Shown here one piece after another: positions 36,085 to 48,659 of a stretch of 64,000 bases of DNA. The notes below the pieces were generated by a model. The model was not told the origin of the DNA. It searched no databases and saw only the letters and a program-made list of their open reading frames with translations. Position 1 is the first letter of the stretch; each line of letters opens with the position of its first letter. This DNA is from Rhynchonema sp. JSB1_4 (taxonomy: Eukaryota > Nematoda > Chromadorea > Monhysterida > Xyalidae), in contig JASAMV010003697.1 of NCBI GenBank assembly GCA_030248065.1, forward strand, positions 1-64,000, written 5' to 3'. The position numbers and the translations under genes are program-made.

Positions 36085-36479
36085 GGCCGCTCTCTGACAA
36101 AAGCAAAAAGCAAAAAGCAAAAAGTTTAACACACACTTTTTGCTTTTTGCTTTTTGCTTTTGTCAGAGAGCAAAAGCAAAAAGCAAAAACTTGAAAAAAA
36201 GCAAAAAGTCATCATGACTTTTTACGCCCAAAACCAGGCTGCACAAACCCGAAAATCAAAAATTACACAGGCTTGGAACACCCTCGCTAATGTTTGCTGC
36301 TTGTGCGCGCTGCACAACTTTTTGCTTTTTGCTTTTTTGCTCTCTGACAAAAGCAAAAAGCAAAAAGCAAAAAGTCAACTTTTTGCTTTTGCTCTCTGAC
36401 AAAAGCAAAAAGCAAAAAGCAAAAAGTGTGCGTTAAACTTTTTGCTTTTTGCTTTTTGCTTTTGTCAGAGAGCGGCCTA
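36085..36479. mobile_element. Nested AAAGC-repeat palindromic element
   Basis: Ends GGCCGCTCTCTGAC and inverse, next to TTAA on the left. The inside is several alternating gcaaaaagcaaaaagc and gctttttgctttttgc blocks that can fold in many ways. Confidence 0.75.
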
Positions 36480-36783
36480 AGCTGGTTAAGCATAGTGAAG
36501 AAAACATTATAGTCTACATTTTTGAAGAAAGTAAACAGGTTTGCAAGTGTCCGTTTTTTTGTGAAAATTGTTTACAAAACCAAACATAATGTTTACTTGT
36601 CCCGGTAAATTTCCTGTAGAGTGGTCAGACAGATACAGTTCTGATAAGTTGTACATATAGAAGTCTGAAACGATGAAATTACGCTAATTCAAAGCGACCG
36701 TGTCCAGCTTCACGGCAACCGCTGCTCGAAGTTCAAGAAAAATGCATTATCTCCAACATGTCATGTGGACAAAGCATTTAATA

Positions 36784-37145
36784 CACAGAGAGGTGTCAAT
36801 CGTGCCGGGCCGGTCTTCCCGGCCCGACATTTACCCAAAATATTGAAAAACTGTGTTTTTCATTAAAAAAACGCGGTTTTTCGCAGGGATTTGGCACTGG
36901 ATTTAATCTCAGTTGCATTTTTTTGTTTGGAGCGGTCAATTTTGTGTCAAAAACGTTGCTTCTCAGAACAAACTAAAAAGTCGACAGAAAAAATTAGACA
37001 AAAAAATGGGCCGGGTCGGGCCGAGTTTTCCCATGGTCGGGCCGGCCGGACTTCCCGACATGCACTGCCGGGCCGGGCCTGACCGACCTGTCGAGGGTTG
37101 CGGGCCTGGCCGGGCCGGCCAAACCCGGCCCGATTGACACCTCTG
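36784..37145. mobile_element. GC-rich hAT-type MITE
   Basis: Ends with AGGTGTCAATCG and its inverse CGATTGACACCT. The 8-bp flanks ATTTAATA match exactly (36776-36783 and 37146-37153). The interior is rich in GGGCCGG motifs, unlike its surroundings. Confidence 0.85.
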
Positions 37146-37153
37146 ATTTAATA

Positions 37154-38150
37154 ACAATGGATTTGCGCTCAAACGAGTCCATGTTGCATACGGTCAGAAA
37201 TGAGCTGTCAGATCTGTTTGGAACTCAATATGCAGAAATGAAAAAGCCACATTGAGTGCGCATTTTTCAAGTTGAACATCCCCAGGTGCAGTGGTTGATA
37301 AAAAAATTTTTATTCGAGCCCCATTTTTTGTTAAATTTTTTTAAATTGGGAAATTTTTGTTTTATTCCAGCCAAAAGCTGGCCAACACGAAAAAAATGAG
37401 CGCTCAAGTACAAAATAGGGGTATTTTTGTTACAAAATGTGTTCTTAGTGTGTATAAAGCACTGGTCATACGAAAACAATACAATGGTCGATAAGTACCA
37501 ATCGTAGTCAAGTATTGATTACACACCCACACCCGTACCCTTCCCCAGGTGCTGTGGGTGTGATGATATGGCTTTCTGATATTCGGGATGGGAATTTTGG
37601 GTGAAATTGTTGCGTCTAGGTACACGACCAATGCAAATAAGCTGCACATACTGCTATGTCTAGATGCCACAAAACAACGATTATGGCACGCAATGCACCC
37701 ATGGTACTACCATGATGGTAGGGTCAGGTGATGTCAACAGCAGCAAAATTTATGCAAAAAATTGCACTTTTAGAGCAAAAAAATTGAGAAATTTTCGAAT
37801 TCTGAAACCATTTAAAAAAATTTAAACTTGTTGAACGACATTTTTTAAAAAAAATTTAATTAAAAAATAATTTTTTTTAAAAAAGTACCGCTGGGTAGTC
37901 AAAGCTAGATACCGTATCTGTTTATGACATTCATTTCAACTGCATGGCATCGGGATAGGGTGGCCAGCAGCAGGTTGATCACGACATAGGTTGTTGAAGC
38001 AAATTATGAGCCAATACATCTTAACTTCCGATTTGAACTTTCAAATAATTTCCCAAATTGCCCGAACTTTGTATTAGCATGAAAATGTCTCCGGATGCGA
38101 CTGGCTTATTTGAAAAAACTTTCGAATTTGTTTTCAGCGGTTGGTTATTG
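37154..38150. other. Unassigned sequence with A/T-run MITE-like parts
   Basis: Several aaaaatttt runs (37300-37380, 37740-37890) resemble degraded MITE arms. No gene is supported. Confidence 0.4.
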
Positions 38151-38740
38151 CGGAGCATGGTATCCTCCGGTACGTCACTCTTTTGATTAGAACTTTACGA
38201 GCTGCAATACATAAACGGAAATCGTTTCCTATCGCCATTGAATCATCATCACCGATGTTCGCAACGTGAAAGTTAGTATTCCGCGACTTTTCAGGCCCGC
38301 AAGTTGATGCCCCGACCTTTGCAGGCCCAGTTCTTCGGGCCCGGCCGATTCAGCCGCGGCATTATTTTACCCACTCATAGGCGTAGGCATAGGCTCCAGC
38401 CGGGCTTAAATGGCCGGGCCTGAACCTGTACCCCGGCACTGGAACCGTCGCACAATAGATTTGTCGGCGCCACGCCCGCTTGATATTTACATGCACTACC
38501 AACTAGCACTAATAAATAAAATAGTCGTACCGAGTCCAAGTCACGTTCTGATGAAGCTGGAGCAAAAAAATCGCCTTCGTTTGCGCGTTGATGGTCCCCG
38601 AGGGGTTACGTGACGAAAAGTCTTGAGTTTTCAATAAAACGGCGTTTGCGCTACTATTGCCAATCAAGAAAATCTTTATTATGTTTTAAAAAAAACAGTG
38701 CTCTCTAATGAAATTTTTTTTCAACCCAGTGTTCAATGCT
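38150..38740. repeat. Dispersed repeat P
   Basis: Second copy of the repeat at 27790-28260, with a GC-rich insert (38290-38430) resembling the GGGCCGG element. Confidence 0.55.
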
Positions 38741-40405
38741 GAAAACATGTTTCAGTGGTGTACTGGTGAACAATTTGTGACGAATTTTTTCATCGTTTCC
38801 TCAGTTTCATTCAGCTTTTCCATCTCGGGAAATAGACTGTAAGTGCAGTTCTGACCGTGCGCAACTGAGATAATCTTGTTTCCCACAAATCCATCGTTAT
38901 TAAATGTTTTCTCGACACGACAGATAACATATTTATCTTGAACTTCGGTCCGCGTGTGCCGTAAGCTGGATATGGTCGCTTTGAATTGGTGTTATTTCAT
39001 TGTTTCTTGCGGCTTCTAACTTCCTAACTTCAGAAATTCATTTGTCTTGGACTGTTGGCCCCATTTACGTCACAAACGCATATTTTCAGCAAACTCATTA
39101 TTGATCACATTGTGCCTTTATGCCGAAAGTTGCGTGTTTATGACGCAAATGTGGCCAGATAGCCCAGGACATACAGTTCTGTACTTAGAAGTCGCATAGA
39201 GATCAGATTAAGAGCGCAGGATGCAGCGAATATCGAGGTGTGCATCGCGGGTGGTTTACAAATAGAAAAATGGATTTCGCTCATACTGTGCAAAATATCG
39301 TTTACTCGTAACGTTCACCCAGCCAGACACAAAGCCATCACTTGCCCGCTATTACGGTCGATATCAAACTTGGTAATCGGATGTTATAGGATCAGATCGG
39401 TCTTTTCTAAATTTCCAAATTCGCTGCCGTACAATAAAGTGGTTAATGTCAAGTTCTAAACCCGAACGCCAACCAGGCGCAATTCTGTAACATTGGGTCC
39501 AACTTGGCTGCACGTGCGTGTGTCTCTGTTACACGAATGTTTCAAAGATTGATATTCGAGTCTAGAACTTGACATTGTCTAAAGGGCGGATTTTCTGGTA
39601 CGGCAGCGAATTTTAGAAATTTACTATACCAAGTCGCCTTGATGTGACCGGTATTGGTAGTCACACCACATGATGTGATTTCGGATCGCATCTGTATTGC
39701 CCACAAACAACTGTCATCATGGCAGTGACAGTTTGTCGTAAGCTGCGCGTGCACTGGTTGCACGCTGTGTATTGCACGCACACAGCACGCAAAAATCAAC
39801 GCATATGACTAGCTGGGCCATGTTACAACCAGGCGTGAATTATATAATAACAATGTTATGCTGCTGCAATGAAACTCAGGTCATGTGTCTGTTAGTGGGC
39901 AAGGCAGATCCAATCACATTCGCGTTATGCGACTATCAAGACGGATCACATCATGTGATGTGACTGGCGAAGCCGATCCGATCACATTATATCAGTGTGA
40001 CCAGGTAGTTCGATCCTATCATCAAGTTCGATATCGACCTACCTGCAGACGCGGTTGCGGTTTGCGTTCGCCCGAATAGACATTTCGTCGGTTGCAGCGC
40101 GTTAAATGAACCCGTCTGGCACGTTTTGCGACGTATACTCGAACATATGGGCCTAAGCTTAAGCCCAACCACAAGAATAAGTCGTGTAAGTGTATGTAAG
40201 ACTGAGCCTAAGCCATTGGAACAAAATAAGGCCTCTGCTCTATTGGCTGTGCTCTTTTCCTTGCTCAAAGTAGTCTTTTGCTCAAACCGGCTTTGTCCAA
40301 TCGTCCGTCTATCATTTAGGATTTGTTTCTTGTACCGTGTCTATTTGGTACACGTTTATGCCTGTGATGCGCCCATGGAGTTTTTTTGCTGTCAACTTTT
40401 ATAGG
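38741..40405. other. Repeat-derived upstream region of GPCR-B
   Basis: Contains family D-related words near 39000-39160 and an internal inverted repeat around 39330-39620 (gtacggcagcgaatt, ctagaacttgac). No exon is supported except possibly a short one ending before 40405. Confidence 0.4.
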
Positions 40406-43400
40406 ATGGTGACGGTCGCTGAAGCGGCGTTAAAGTTCTGGCAGTTAGCCAATTATTGGCGTGGTCTCAATGTTTTTGTGTGCGCCGCATTTCTGTGGAT
40501 GTTGCGATGGAATCGAAAGCACCCGCCATCTGGAGGTCTCAACCACCTGAAAGGGTTGCAGTCGTCGTTCTTCACGTTGACTTTTGGAATTGGGCTCTGC
40601 GATCTAACGGCCATGGCTCTCTCCTACGTTAATCGTGTCTGTCAATGGATCGCCAGTTACGTACGTTATTGTCACTTTTCAAGAATGCCGATTAATTAAC
40701 CCCGTTGAACAACTATGGGCGCACGAATCATATGACGCTTTTGTGAAAAAGTGCAATTTATACTTGATATTTTGGCTTGTGGCCTGCGTGTACCTTAGTA
40801 CTGGTGATAAACGTACAGTATATGAGGTGTGCCCCTGTGGGCACGTGTAAACGAATGTGACGCGTGGAAGGGCTCTAACAGTTTCCACACGAAGTCTAAA
40901 GCCCTAACTATACTACGTTCTCTGAGGAAACAGAGAACAAATTCCCGCGCGCTAATTGGCTGCTGGACGCGCAACAGCCAATCAGTGTGTGAGAATTTCT
41001 GCTCTGTTCTCTCAGAGAACGAAGTATAGTTAGGCCTTAAAACTGCGGCTGCCTGTGCCTGGGAATGATTAGTTACAGATGGACAGCCAGGCAGAGTTGA
41101 GCATAAATTTTAACAAATGTTCTCAACTTCCTTATCTGTCAACCAACGCAGGAGTCCCTTCGGTTCCTGTTGACCTACGATACGGTGCTGTTACGAGCGA
41201 CGAACACCACTCAGGTGTTCTCGATCATCACGGCTTACTTGTTGGTGTTGGCCATTGCTTTTAATCGATACACTGGCATAGCGAAACCGACCGATCACGT
41301 AGAGGTGGGTGCGGCACGTTCGTGGGACGGTACCTACAGTACCAGCTGCAATTTTTGGCTGATTGAGGCCTGCGCCTGCAGCGCCTGCAGGCTCAAGAGC
41401 CTGCGCAGGCTCAATACAAAAGATAGCAGCCTGCAGAGCCTGCAGGCTCGGCGCAGGCTTCGCAGGCCCAGTGTATAAGCGGTCGCAGGCGCAGGCTCAT
41501 GAGCCTGCAGCGCCTGCAGGCTCGGCGGATGCACAACTGCGCTTGCTTGTTTTTGTGACATTTAGTCATGTACCTTTTATGGACGGAGTGCGTATTATCT
41601 CGTATTTAGCCATTAGTATATGGATATTTGTTGCATGTTTTATTAGTACATGATTACCTTTCTCATAGTTTTCTGCTGAAACTTGACAAAAAACGCGAAA
41701 AGGAACTTGTTTCTTATTAAACAGTGAATCTGGATAAAATGTGGCCTTATCGACAGTTTTATTGCTTATTCTTTCAACGCTTTGTTTTTTTCAGCGTGAA
41801 CGTTGTATAAATGCTTCAAACAACTGAGAAAAACTGACTTAAAATCATATCACAAAGCACAAAAAGTAGCTGTGCATCCGCCGAGCCTGCAGAGCCTGCA
41901 GCCGCTGCAGGCTCATGAGCCTGCGCCTGCGACCGCTTATACACTGGGCCTGCGAAGCCTGCGCCGAGCCTGCAGGCTCTGCAGGCTGCTATGTTTTGTA
42001 TTGAGCCTGCGCAGGCTCGTGAGCCTGCAGGCGCTGCAGGCTCTGCAGGCGCAGGCCTCATTCAGCCAAAAATTGCAGCTGGTACTGTATGCCCCTAACC
42101 AGATCTGTGCCTATAGGAGTCGGTGAAAAAATACCTATTAGTCAGACCACCGTAGAACGGTTTGAAAAATGTATTTTGGTGGTAATCGGGTTTGGCGGGT
42201 CATTTGGCTGCGGGATTTCGTATATTATGTGTCCGTTTGGTCGCGTGGCCAGGTACCATTTGGGGTGATGTCACCGACTTTGCTCGAAATTGTTGTTCGG
42301 GGGAGTGGGGCGTTTCTTACGGCGCTGAATCAGAATTTGGGGTCACACACTTGGCGCGTAGTTAAGCGTTCCGGTTTAGAACTTAAATGAACCATGTGGC
42401 GCATTCTATTGTACGGCAGCGAATTTAGGAATCCATTATACAGCGTTCCTGTATTGTGCTGGGTCCGTCCAACGAAGCCGAATTATCCGTAGACCTTTAC
42501 CCGGGACGCTCTTCTGCACCGATAATTAGGCATCTGGCCCAGAATTCACACACGCACTGAAACGCAGAATAACTTCAGATATGGCATAGTCGCATTCGTC
42601 AGGTGAAGTTCGGCATTGTTCTGTTGAGTTTGTGCGCGTGCTTGCCATCTTTGGGTCAAGAGCTCACGATTGCGTGGCCGGGAAGATACGGCGATGGAAA
42701 TCACACGGTTAGTTGTGGCAGAAAATGAATTTCGAGGCGAAATCAAACTTGGTAGAATTCCGCTTTCTCTCACCACTTGCATTGCAGAACATCTACTTAT
42801 CCGGACACGATACTCAACCATGGCAGATGATTGTGACCGGGATCTACACTGTTAGTTTAAATCTGTCGTTCAGTTGTATAGTAAATTTCTAATTTCGTTG
42901 CCTCATGCATTCGTACAGACGCAGGAAAACTCCCGTTCGAAGTCGAAGCAGGCAACAAGCTCAACACACAGTCAACAAGCCACGCAGCTGACACACACAG
43001 CTTGTGTGACTGAAACGTTTCAACCGCACACGAGCCAGCTGCGTGGCTTGTTGACTGTGTGTTGAACTTGTTGCCTGCCTCGACTTCGAACGGGAGTTTC
43101 CCTGCGTCTGTAAGAATGCATGAGGCAATGAAATTAGAAATTTACCATACTATACATACATATCTAGTCATACATCGTGTACTACCGGAGAAGTTCGATT
43201 AAGCCGCTCCCCGTATTACACGCTACCCGAATAAGCCCACTGGGTGCTTGTTTAGATTCAATAGATTTTCTTCCGTCCCTGAGCAGAGCGATAAAAGTTT
43301 GGACACATTGCACTGTGTTCTACTCTGGCAATACTCAGAGTCTCAAAATGCCTCGAAAGTACCTTGTCACTTTTGTTTCCACGGCATATGCAGCTAATGC

Positions 43401-45118
43401 GTTGTACTGATAGGACTTTGTTCATTTATGGCTCAATCGAATTCATGGGCGATTCTGCGCATGACAAATCTTCAAATTGCTATTCCGCTCCGTTTACTTG
43501 TAGTTTCAAGAGCCCAGTTTTTAATATGACAATCCGTTTTTCTGGACACCTGACCATTCAAATCGCAAACTGTGAGACTGAACTGCGATAATCACAAACG
43601 TTTTTTTGCTAGTATAAGGTTATGCGATCCTTTTGATCAATGATTATATTGATGTTGCGCATATGCCTTGTGGTTATAACCATGAAAAGTAAAACGAAAC
43701 GAAACGAATACAAGGTAGGAGCTTCAAATCCATTTCTTCCCGTGGTTGCAGGTGCAAAGAAGCGTCAGAAAGTGGCCGTCAAACATCAGGCCAGCAGCGA
43801 CGCATGTGCCAGCATTTAGTCCATCTATCATGCCCAGAATCGCACCAAGATGCGATGGTGCCATAAATGAACAAATTTCAACCACAACAGCATTAGATGA
43901 TTAGTGACGTGAAAACAAAAGTGACAGGGGTATAGTACTTTTGACACTCCGTTCACGTGTGACACCTCATTTATCCAAGGTGATTGCGACTACGGTAGCT
44001 TTGGTTGGGTCTGTGCTGTACGTCATTGTGTTCGAAAAGCTTTCGACACTGTCAATTGGTCAGGTACGTTTCACGCTCGGATTGTTGATGTCAAAGTATG
44101 ATACAGTGCACTTTCTGCGTCAACGGGGTAAAGCAATCGAGTTTCACTTACTTTCAGCTTAAAACTGATTACCGCGCTTTACATACGAGTATCGATTTTT
44201 TTGGGTTTTTTTTGAAGATTATAACCGATTACAAATTTGGTGCGCGCCTGGTACTTAAGATGTAATCAATTTTAGTCTGAAATCGGATGAAAAACGCGCT
44301 CTGCTGACGATTGGTGTTGGTTGCACAATGACCATATAATAATCCATCCAAAAATTTTCCTGAATGGTAAAGCACGTCTCGCTGCAGATCACAAGCATTT
44401 TATTTACATTCTTTCCAGAACATTTCTGCCGACATCACGCTCAGAGTGTTCAAGCAGGTTCACTGTAATATAGCCCGAAATGTTTTGGTGAAAATATATA
44501 AATAGAGAACGCTTGTGATCTGCAGCGAGACGTGCCTTACCAGTCAGGAAAATTTTGGATGGATTCTTATATACATTCCAATCGGCGTCCAAAAAGTGGA
44601 GATTGACGTAAGAACGAAAAAATTTGAGTTTCTTAAACCCAGTATTTAAACAAAAAGTGGTCAATAAAAGTTTAAACTTTAACTATAGCTTATTGCACCT
44701 ATGTACGTTCGTGACACAAAACCTAACGTCGCTCGCTGCAGACATCAATCAACAACAACGACGATAAAACCGATGGAATTCGCCTGAGCCTGATTGGTGT
44801 CGTGATGACGATTCCATGCTTTAACATGCTGGTGTTTTGGATTCATCAAGTGATGCAACTTTTTATACAAGCCTATTTTCATGTCCGTTTGTCCTAAATC
44901 TATGCGTGCGCTTTCAGATTTTCTTTGGACGCAGCTTCGACTGGTACTTTTCATTCGTGTACACCATCAACACCACCATTCAATACACGGCCAATCCATA
45001 CGTGGTGACCGCGTTGTCGAAGGACGCCCGACAGGGATGGAAACGATGGTATCAGAAGTTGCGAGGCCCGAAGACCACAAATGTCGTGCACGTCGCGCCG
45101 TTCGCTCCTCCGTCGTAA
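40406..45118 (+). CDS. Seven-transmembrane receptor GPCR-B, complete, seven exons
   Basis: Exons are 40406-40660, 41152-41304, 42579-42707, 42788-42850, 43980-44063, 44742-44849 and 44918-45118. Every intron is phase 0, and they join to about 330 residues. TM1 (residues 21-35) and TM2 (52-75) are in exon 1. TM3 in exon 2 ends AIAFNRYTGIAKP, an NRY version of the DRY motif. ICL2 and TM4 are in exon 3 (KFGIVLLSLCACLPSL). ECL2 (AWPGRYGDGNHT, a glycosylation sequon) crosses into exon 4. TM5 spans exons 4-5 (IVTGIYTVIATTVALVG). TM6 is in exon 6 (LIGVVMTIPCFNMLVFW). TM7 in exon 7 carries TANPYVV, matching the helix-7 NPxxY position, then a basic tail. The layout is rhodopsin-like, and the sequence recalls invertebrate chemosensory serpentine receptors, but no family or ligand can be named. 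The stop overlaps an AATAAA (45117-45122). The exon-3 acceptor at 42578 is preferred over 42602 because it is conserved in GPCR-B'. An upstream exon is possible, since an acceptor-like tttatag lies just before the ATG. Confidence 0.87.
40899..41040. mobile_element. Small TIR element in GPCR-B intron 1
   Basis: TAAAGCCCTAACTATACT and its inverse AGTATAGTTAGGCCTTA bound about 140 bp. Inner arms are gttctctga and tcagagaac. Confidence 0.8.
41335..42085. repeat. Inverted pair of GCCTGCAGGC arrays in GPCR-B intron 2
   Basis: Two arms of about 215 bp (41335-41550 and 41868-42085) are inverse copies. Each is built from many copies of the palindromic words GCCTGCAGGC and GAGCCTGCGCAGGCTC. Confidence 0.9.
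42878..43155. mobile_element. Hairpin element in GPCR-B intron 4
   Basis: Arms of about 120 bp (aaatttctaatttcgttgcc against its inverse). Absent from the corresponding 68-nt intron of GPCR-B'. Confidence 0.85.
44320..44590. mobile_element. Family N-like hairpin in GPCR-B intron 5
   Basis: Arms carry tgcacaatgaccatataa-type ends and gcacgtctcgctgcagatca. Absent from the 90-nt intron 5 of GPCR-B'. Confidence 0.8.
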
Positions 45119-45122
45119 TAAA

Positions 45123-46039
45123 GCCATGATAGTATAAATGGATTGATTTTCAACCACATAAATTTATGTTAATTTATATTTCACTGCGAGGATGTTCTCT
45201 GTGGAGTTGAAGACTGGCAATGACTCACGAACTGTTTTTAGCTCACTGGAACTATTCGATCAAGTTTTTATCTGTACGAGTTATTATTTTTCCCATCTTG
45301 GGTTTCAGTTGATTGTTATTTCTCACAACACTGACTGCTCTGATGCTAACTGCTCATTTTGCGCTTTTCCTGTCGAGTATTAATCTGCATCAATTTCCGA
45401 CGTAGCTTGATTGATCTTGTTTACTCGTAATTTTTGCATAATCCCTTTTTAATGCTTGTTTCATTTTTTCCTATGACTTGCGCTTTCTGCTTGGTCAGGC
45501 ATCAAAAAACATTTTATACAGTTGTTCATCGCTCCAAATTCCCTTGACCACATCAAACTTGTTGATCGGATCTGATCGAATGTGATCTCCCTTGGTCACG
45601 TGACTTCCTTCAATTAAGGATATTAAGAAATTTAATGATCCCACTAGTTACGTCCAGCGTGATAAATGTTCCTCGACGAAAAATGAATAACTAAGCTGGC
45701 CGAAGATAGTGGCTCCAAGCGCTGCCAAGACAAGTCACATCATTTCACATTCGATCTCTAAGCTTGACATCGGCTAATTTCGAATGACAAACGTTTTGTG
45801 ATATCTTTGTTTGTGAAGTCCCCCCCCCGTGTGATGTATTGTTAGCATTACCGCCAATCCACGAGCGGTCAAGTTCCACTACATTATGTCACCGCTACTA
45901 CTTACTATTTTTGTTAGCCAAGGATGTTAACTCTGTACTGAGTGACTCTGTGCTCATAAAGCTTGTCTTGTGAAACTGTACCACTGATTGTATACGCGCA
46001 CGTTCGCTGCATCGGAATTTAATTCAGCGTTTAATAACG
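45123..46039. other. Intergenic sequence after GPCR-B
   Basis: No supported feature. It has no counterpart in the inverted duplicate, where similarity resumes only near 47017. Confidence 0.45.
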
Positions 46040-46371
46040 TATAGTCCGTCCACCAGCTCATGGCACTTTGTGTTGCTGCTGGCTGGTTTGTTCCCTTCCT
46101 CCACGTTCTAATGAAAGAGAAATTGAGTGTGACCGATTTTGCAAGGAAACTAAAAAAAATAAAATGTGTTGCAAAAGATTGAATTCGATCATTTTTTCAA
46201 TTAAATTAATTTAAAATCGATAAAACACGTGGATTTCATAAAAAAACCACAATTTAGGAGCGAAAATAATTTTTTCGGAAACACTCAATTTTTCTTTCAT
46301 TAGAACGTGGAGGAATGGAGCAAGTCCGCCAGCAGCATCACAAAGTGCCATGAGCTGATGGACGGACTATA
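46040..46371. mobile_element. Hairpin MITE related to family E ends
   Basis: TATAGTCCGTCCACCAGCTC and its inverse, with arms of about 100 bp (ccacgttctaatgaaagaga) around an A/T-rich centre. Confidence 0.85.
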
Positions 46372-46385
46372 CCATTTGATAGCGT

Positions 46386-46746
46386 ATAGTACAGCCACGA
46401 ACTCATGAGACGACTTTTTTGAAATTGGCTTGGGCGGATCCAATAATGTTCCGGTTCCACGTATTTCGGAAATGAAAGAAAAAGAAACGCACGTATTTTT
46501 TTAAAACACGCTCTCCACCTCGGTGCGTAAGTTCCCTTTTGACTCCCAAAACATTTGTGTATTGAACAACGTTGCTGTTCGCGTCAGCACGCAACAAATT
46601 GACGTCAGCCAGCTGGAAGTTGTCATCATGTCTCTCATCCCGATCTCTTTCTTTTGTTTGCGAAAACACGTGTAACCGGTGCATTTTTTAATCTGGCCAA
46701 GCAAGCTTTAAAAAAAGTCGTCTCATGAGCTGGTGGTTGGACTATA
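46386..46746. mobile_element. Family E MITE with 93-codon open frame
   Basis: Same ends and core as the other family E copies. The minus-strand open frame 46684-46403 parallels that of the copy at 25528. Confidence 0.85.
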
Positions 46747-47198
46747 CATAAATCTACATCTCTCAAAACTCTTGTTATTCTTCAATCTGTTTTACACGTT
46801 GGTTATGCCATGGGCAATCTGCGAAACTGTTCAACAAAATAATGTTGTTTCAGAACTTCATATTTAGTCAATCTGATTTATTGTCTTTCTTGTGCCGTAC
46901 ATTGTTAATGTCAGACGTATCCTGAACCTTGAACTATAATTTTTTTGTTTGCCTCATTATTTCTACACAGTAGTCTGCATCATTTTGCTGACGTGCGTGA
47001 CTTGGTCATTCTATGTAGTTACGATTACGTATTTTTAACACCGGGGCCATAGCCGAGTCATTCTGTTGGATCATTTACTATTTATTTTATTTTACTTATT
47101 TTATTTTGCATTGACCTTGTACTGGAGGGGCAAAAGCAATCAATTCAAATTTATGATCAAGGTTCTTAACACACGGCCCCACTGGGTCTCACCAGCAG

Positions 47199-47812
47199 GG
47201 TTGGGTTAAAAAAATTTTATTATTTTAAAATCGAACTTTTTTAAAAAAAACTATTTAAAATTTTTTAAAACTTTTTTTAAAAATCACTTTTTTTTAAAAA
47301 TCACTTCTTTTATTCCGGGCCCCCAAAAAAATGGTTTCGTGAAGAATGAAATTTCTGAAATCATGTTAGTTAGGTATGTTTTGAGGGACACTAAAGAGAA
47401 CTTTTCCACTGAATTGCATGTTTAAGTCAATCACCTGCGATCTAATCCCTTTGGTCATGACTTGAAAACCTCGAAGGTAACTCTGTGGGTATACATACTG
47501 CATATGACAAAAGGAAGACCAACCTTCTGTTTGTGAATTTGGGGATAAATTTGAAGAGAGATAAAGACTTACACCATACTTACCTTGTGTTACAAAAGCA
47601 ACAAATAACTAATCCACACAACTGCAAACTGGCGAGCAACGTGGAGTCTGTCCACAGCTTACGACACGCTCAATAACTGTGTACAGAATACGGCATGGGG
47701 GTGCCCTGTATTATACTAGATGCAGCTGTCGTTGGGATGTCTGGGAACTGTATGAGTCCATCACAACACCATTTCAAACTGAAATATAAGCGCCGCAGGC
47801 AACATTGAGGTA
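47199..47812. mobile_element. hAT-type MITE, family D, truncated
   Basis: Left end CAGGGTTGGG, reversed relative to 5551-6277, truncated at cgccgcaggcaac. The identical truncated copy is in the inverted duplicate at 61372-61930. Confidence 0.85.
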
Positions 47813-47814
47813 AT

Positions 47815-48659
47815 TAGAGAGAGAATTTGTCGCCCGAGCAACGAACCCATCTTTTTTTTCGGAGCTGCGTGCAAAATATTGTTTCTGGCGACACACCTTT
47901 GCAGCTACTGTAAACCATCAGAATGAAATGGTCCCATGATGTACAATGATATTGAATGACAATATTACGGCTGTAAAATTAACCCCGCGGTAGCAGTGAA
48001 TGTTTGCAAAGCATGGTTCTGTTAGCAATTGTGAGCTTGCTGATTGTGCTGCAAAGTTCAATCCTCCACATATTGCTAAATAGCATCAGCGACAGCGACT
48101 TGATAAAGTCTAATTTGCAAGATTATACAGTACATTCACAGGTGTGAATAGTCCGCTGGTGTGCAAAAGAAAGGAGTAAACGTTCAAAACAAGCAAACTG
48201 TGGCCTATGCTGCAACAAGAAAGGAGGAAACTCAAAATGGACAGAATATCAACATGGCCGTTCAGATACGAAGGAGTAATAAGGGGACGTGTATTAGCTG
48301 AGAAAACTGGAATGGCTTCATAAAACAAAAGCGACAAAAATTACATAAAATGAAAATAATTGTATAAAAACGCTTATACTCCGCTTAACACAACAACCGC
48401 GACTAAATAGTACAGTACCGCCTAGATACAGTCGATTACGTACCGAATCACATAAAAGAGTAGTACTTTATTTCGTTGCAGACACGAAAAGAGTAAACAT
48501 CATCAACAGCTCGAGGCAAGACAGTAACGATGAATACCTAGAAATTTACAATTTAGCCGGCACAAATGATATAAAGGGTTAGAGTACATTTGCATGAATA
48601 TAATAATGCATAATCTTATAATAATGACAATATTACACAACGGACACACACAATAATAT
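47815..48659. other. A/T-rich sequence, probably 3' UTR of the mosaic lectin gene
   Basis: Minus-strand AATAAA near 48470 would serve the stop at 48660. The rest is unassigned. Confidence 0.35.

Noticed and set aside
42146..42252. A hydrophobic open stretch (CILVVIGFGGSFGCGISYI) as an extra or alternative TM4 exon of GPCR-B
   Set aside because: It would start in phase 0 but end in phase 2, which no neighbouring exon accepts. It is missing from GPCR-B', and TM4 is already supplied by 42579-42707.
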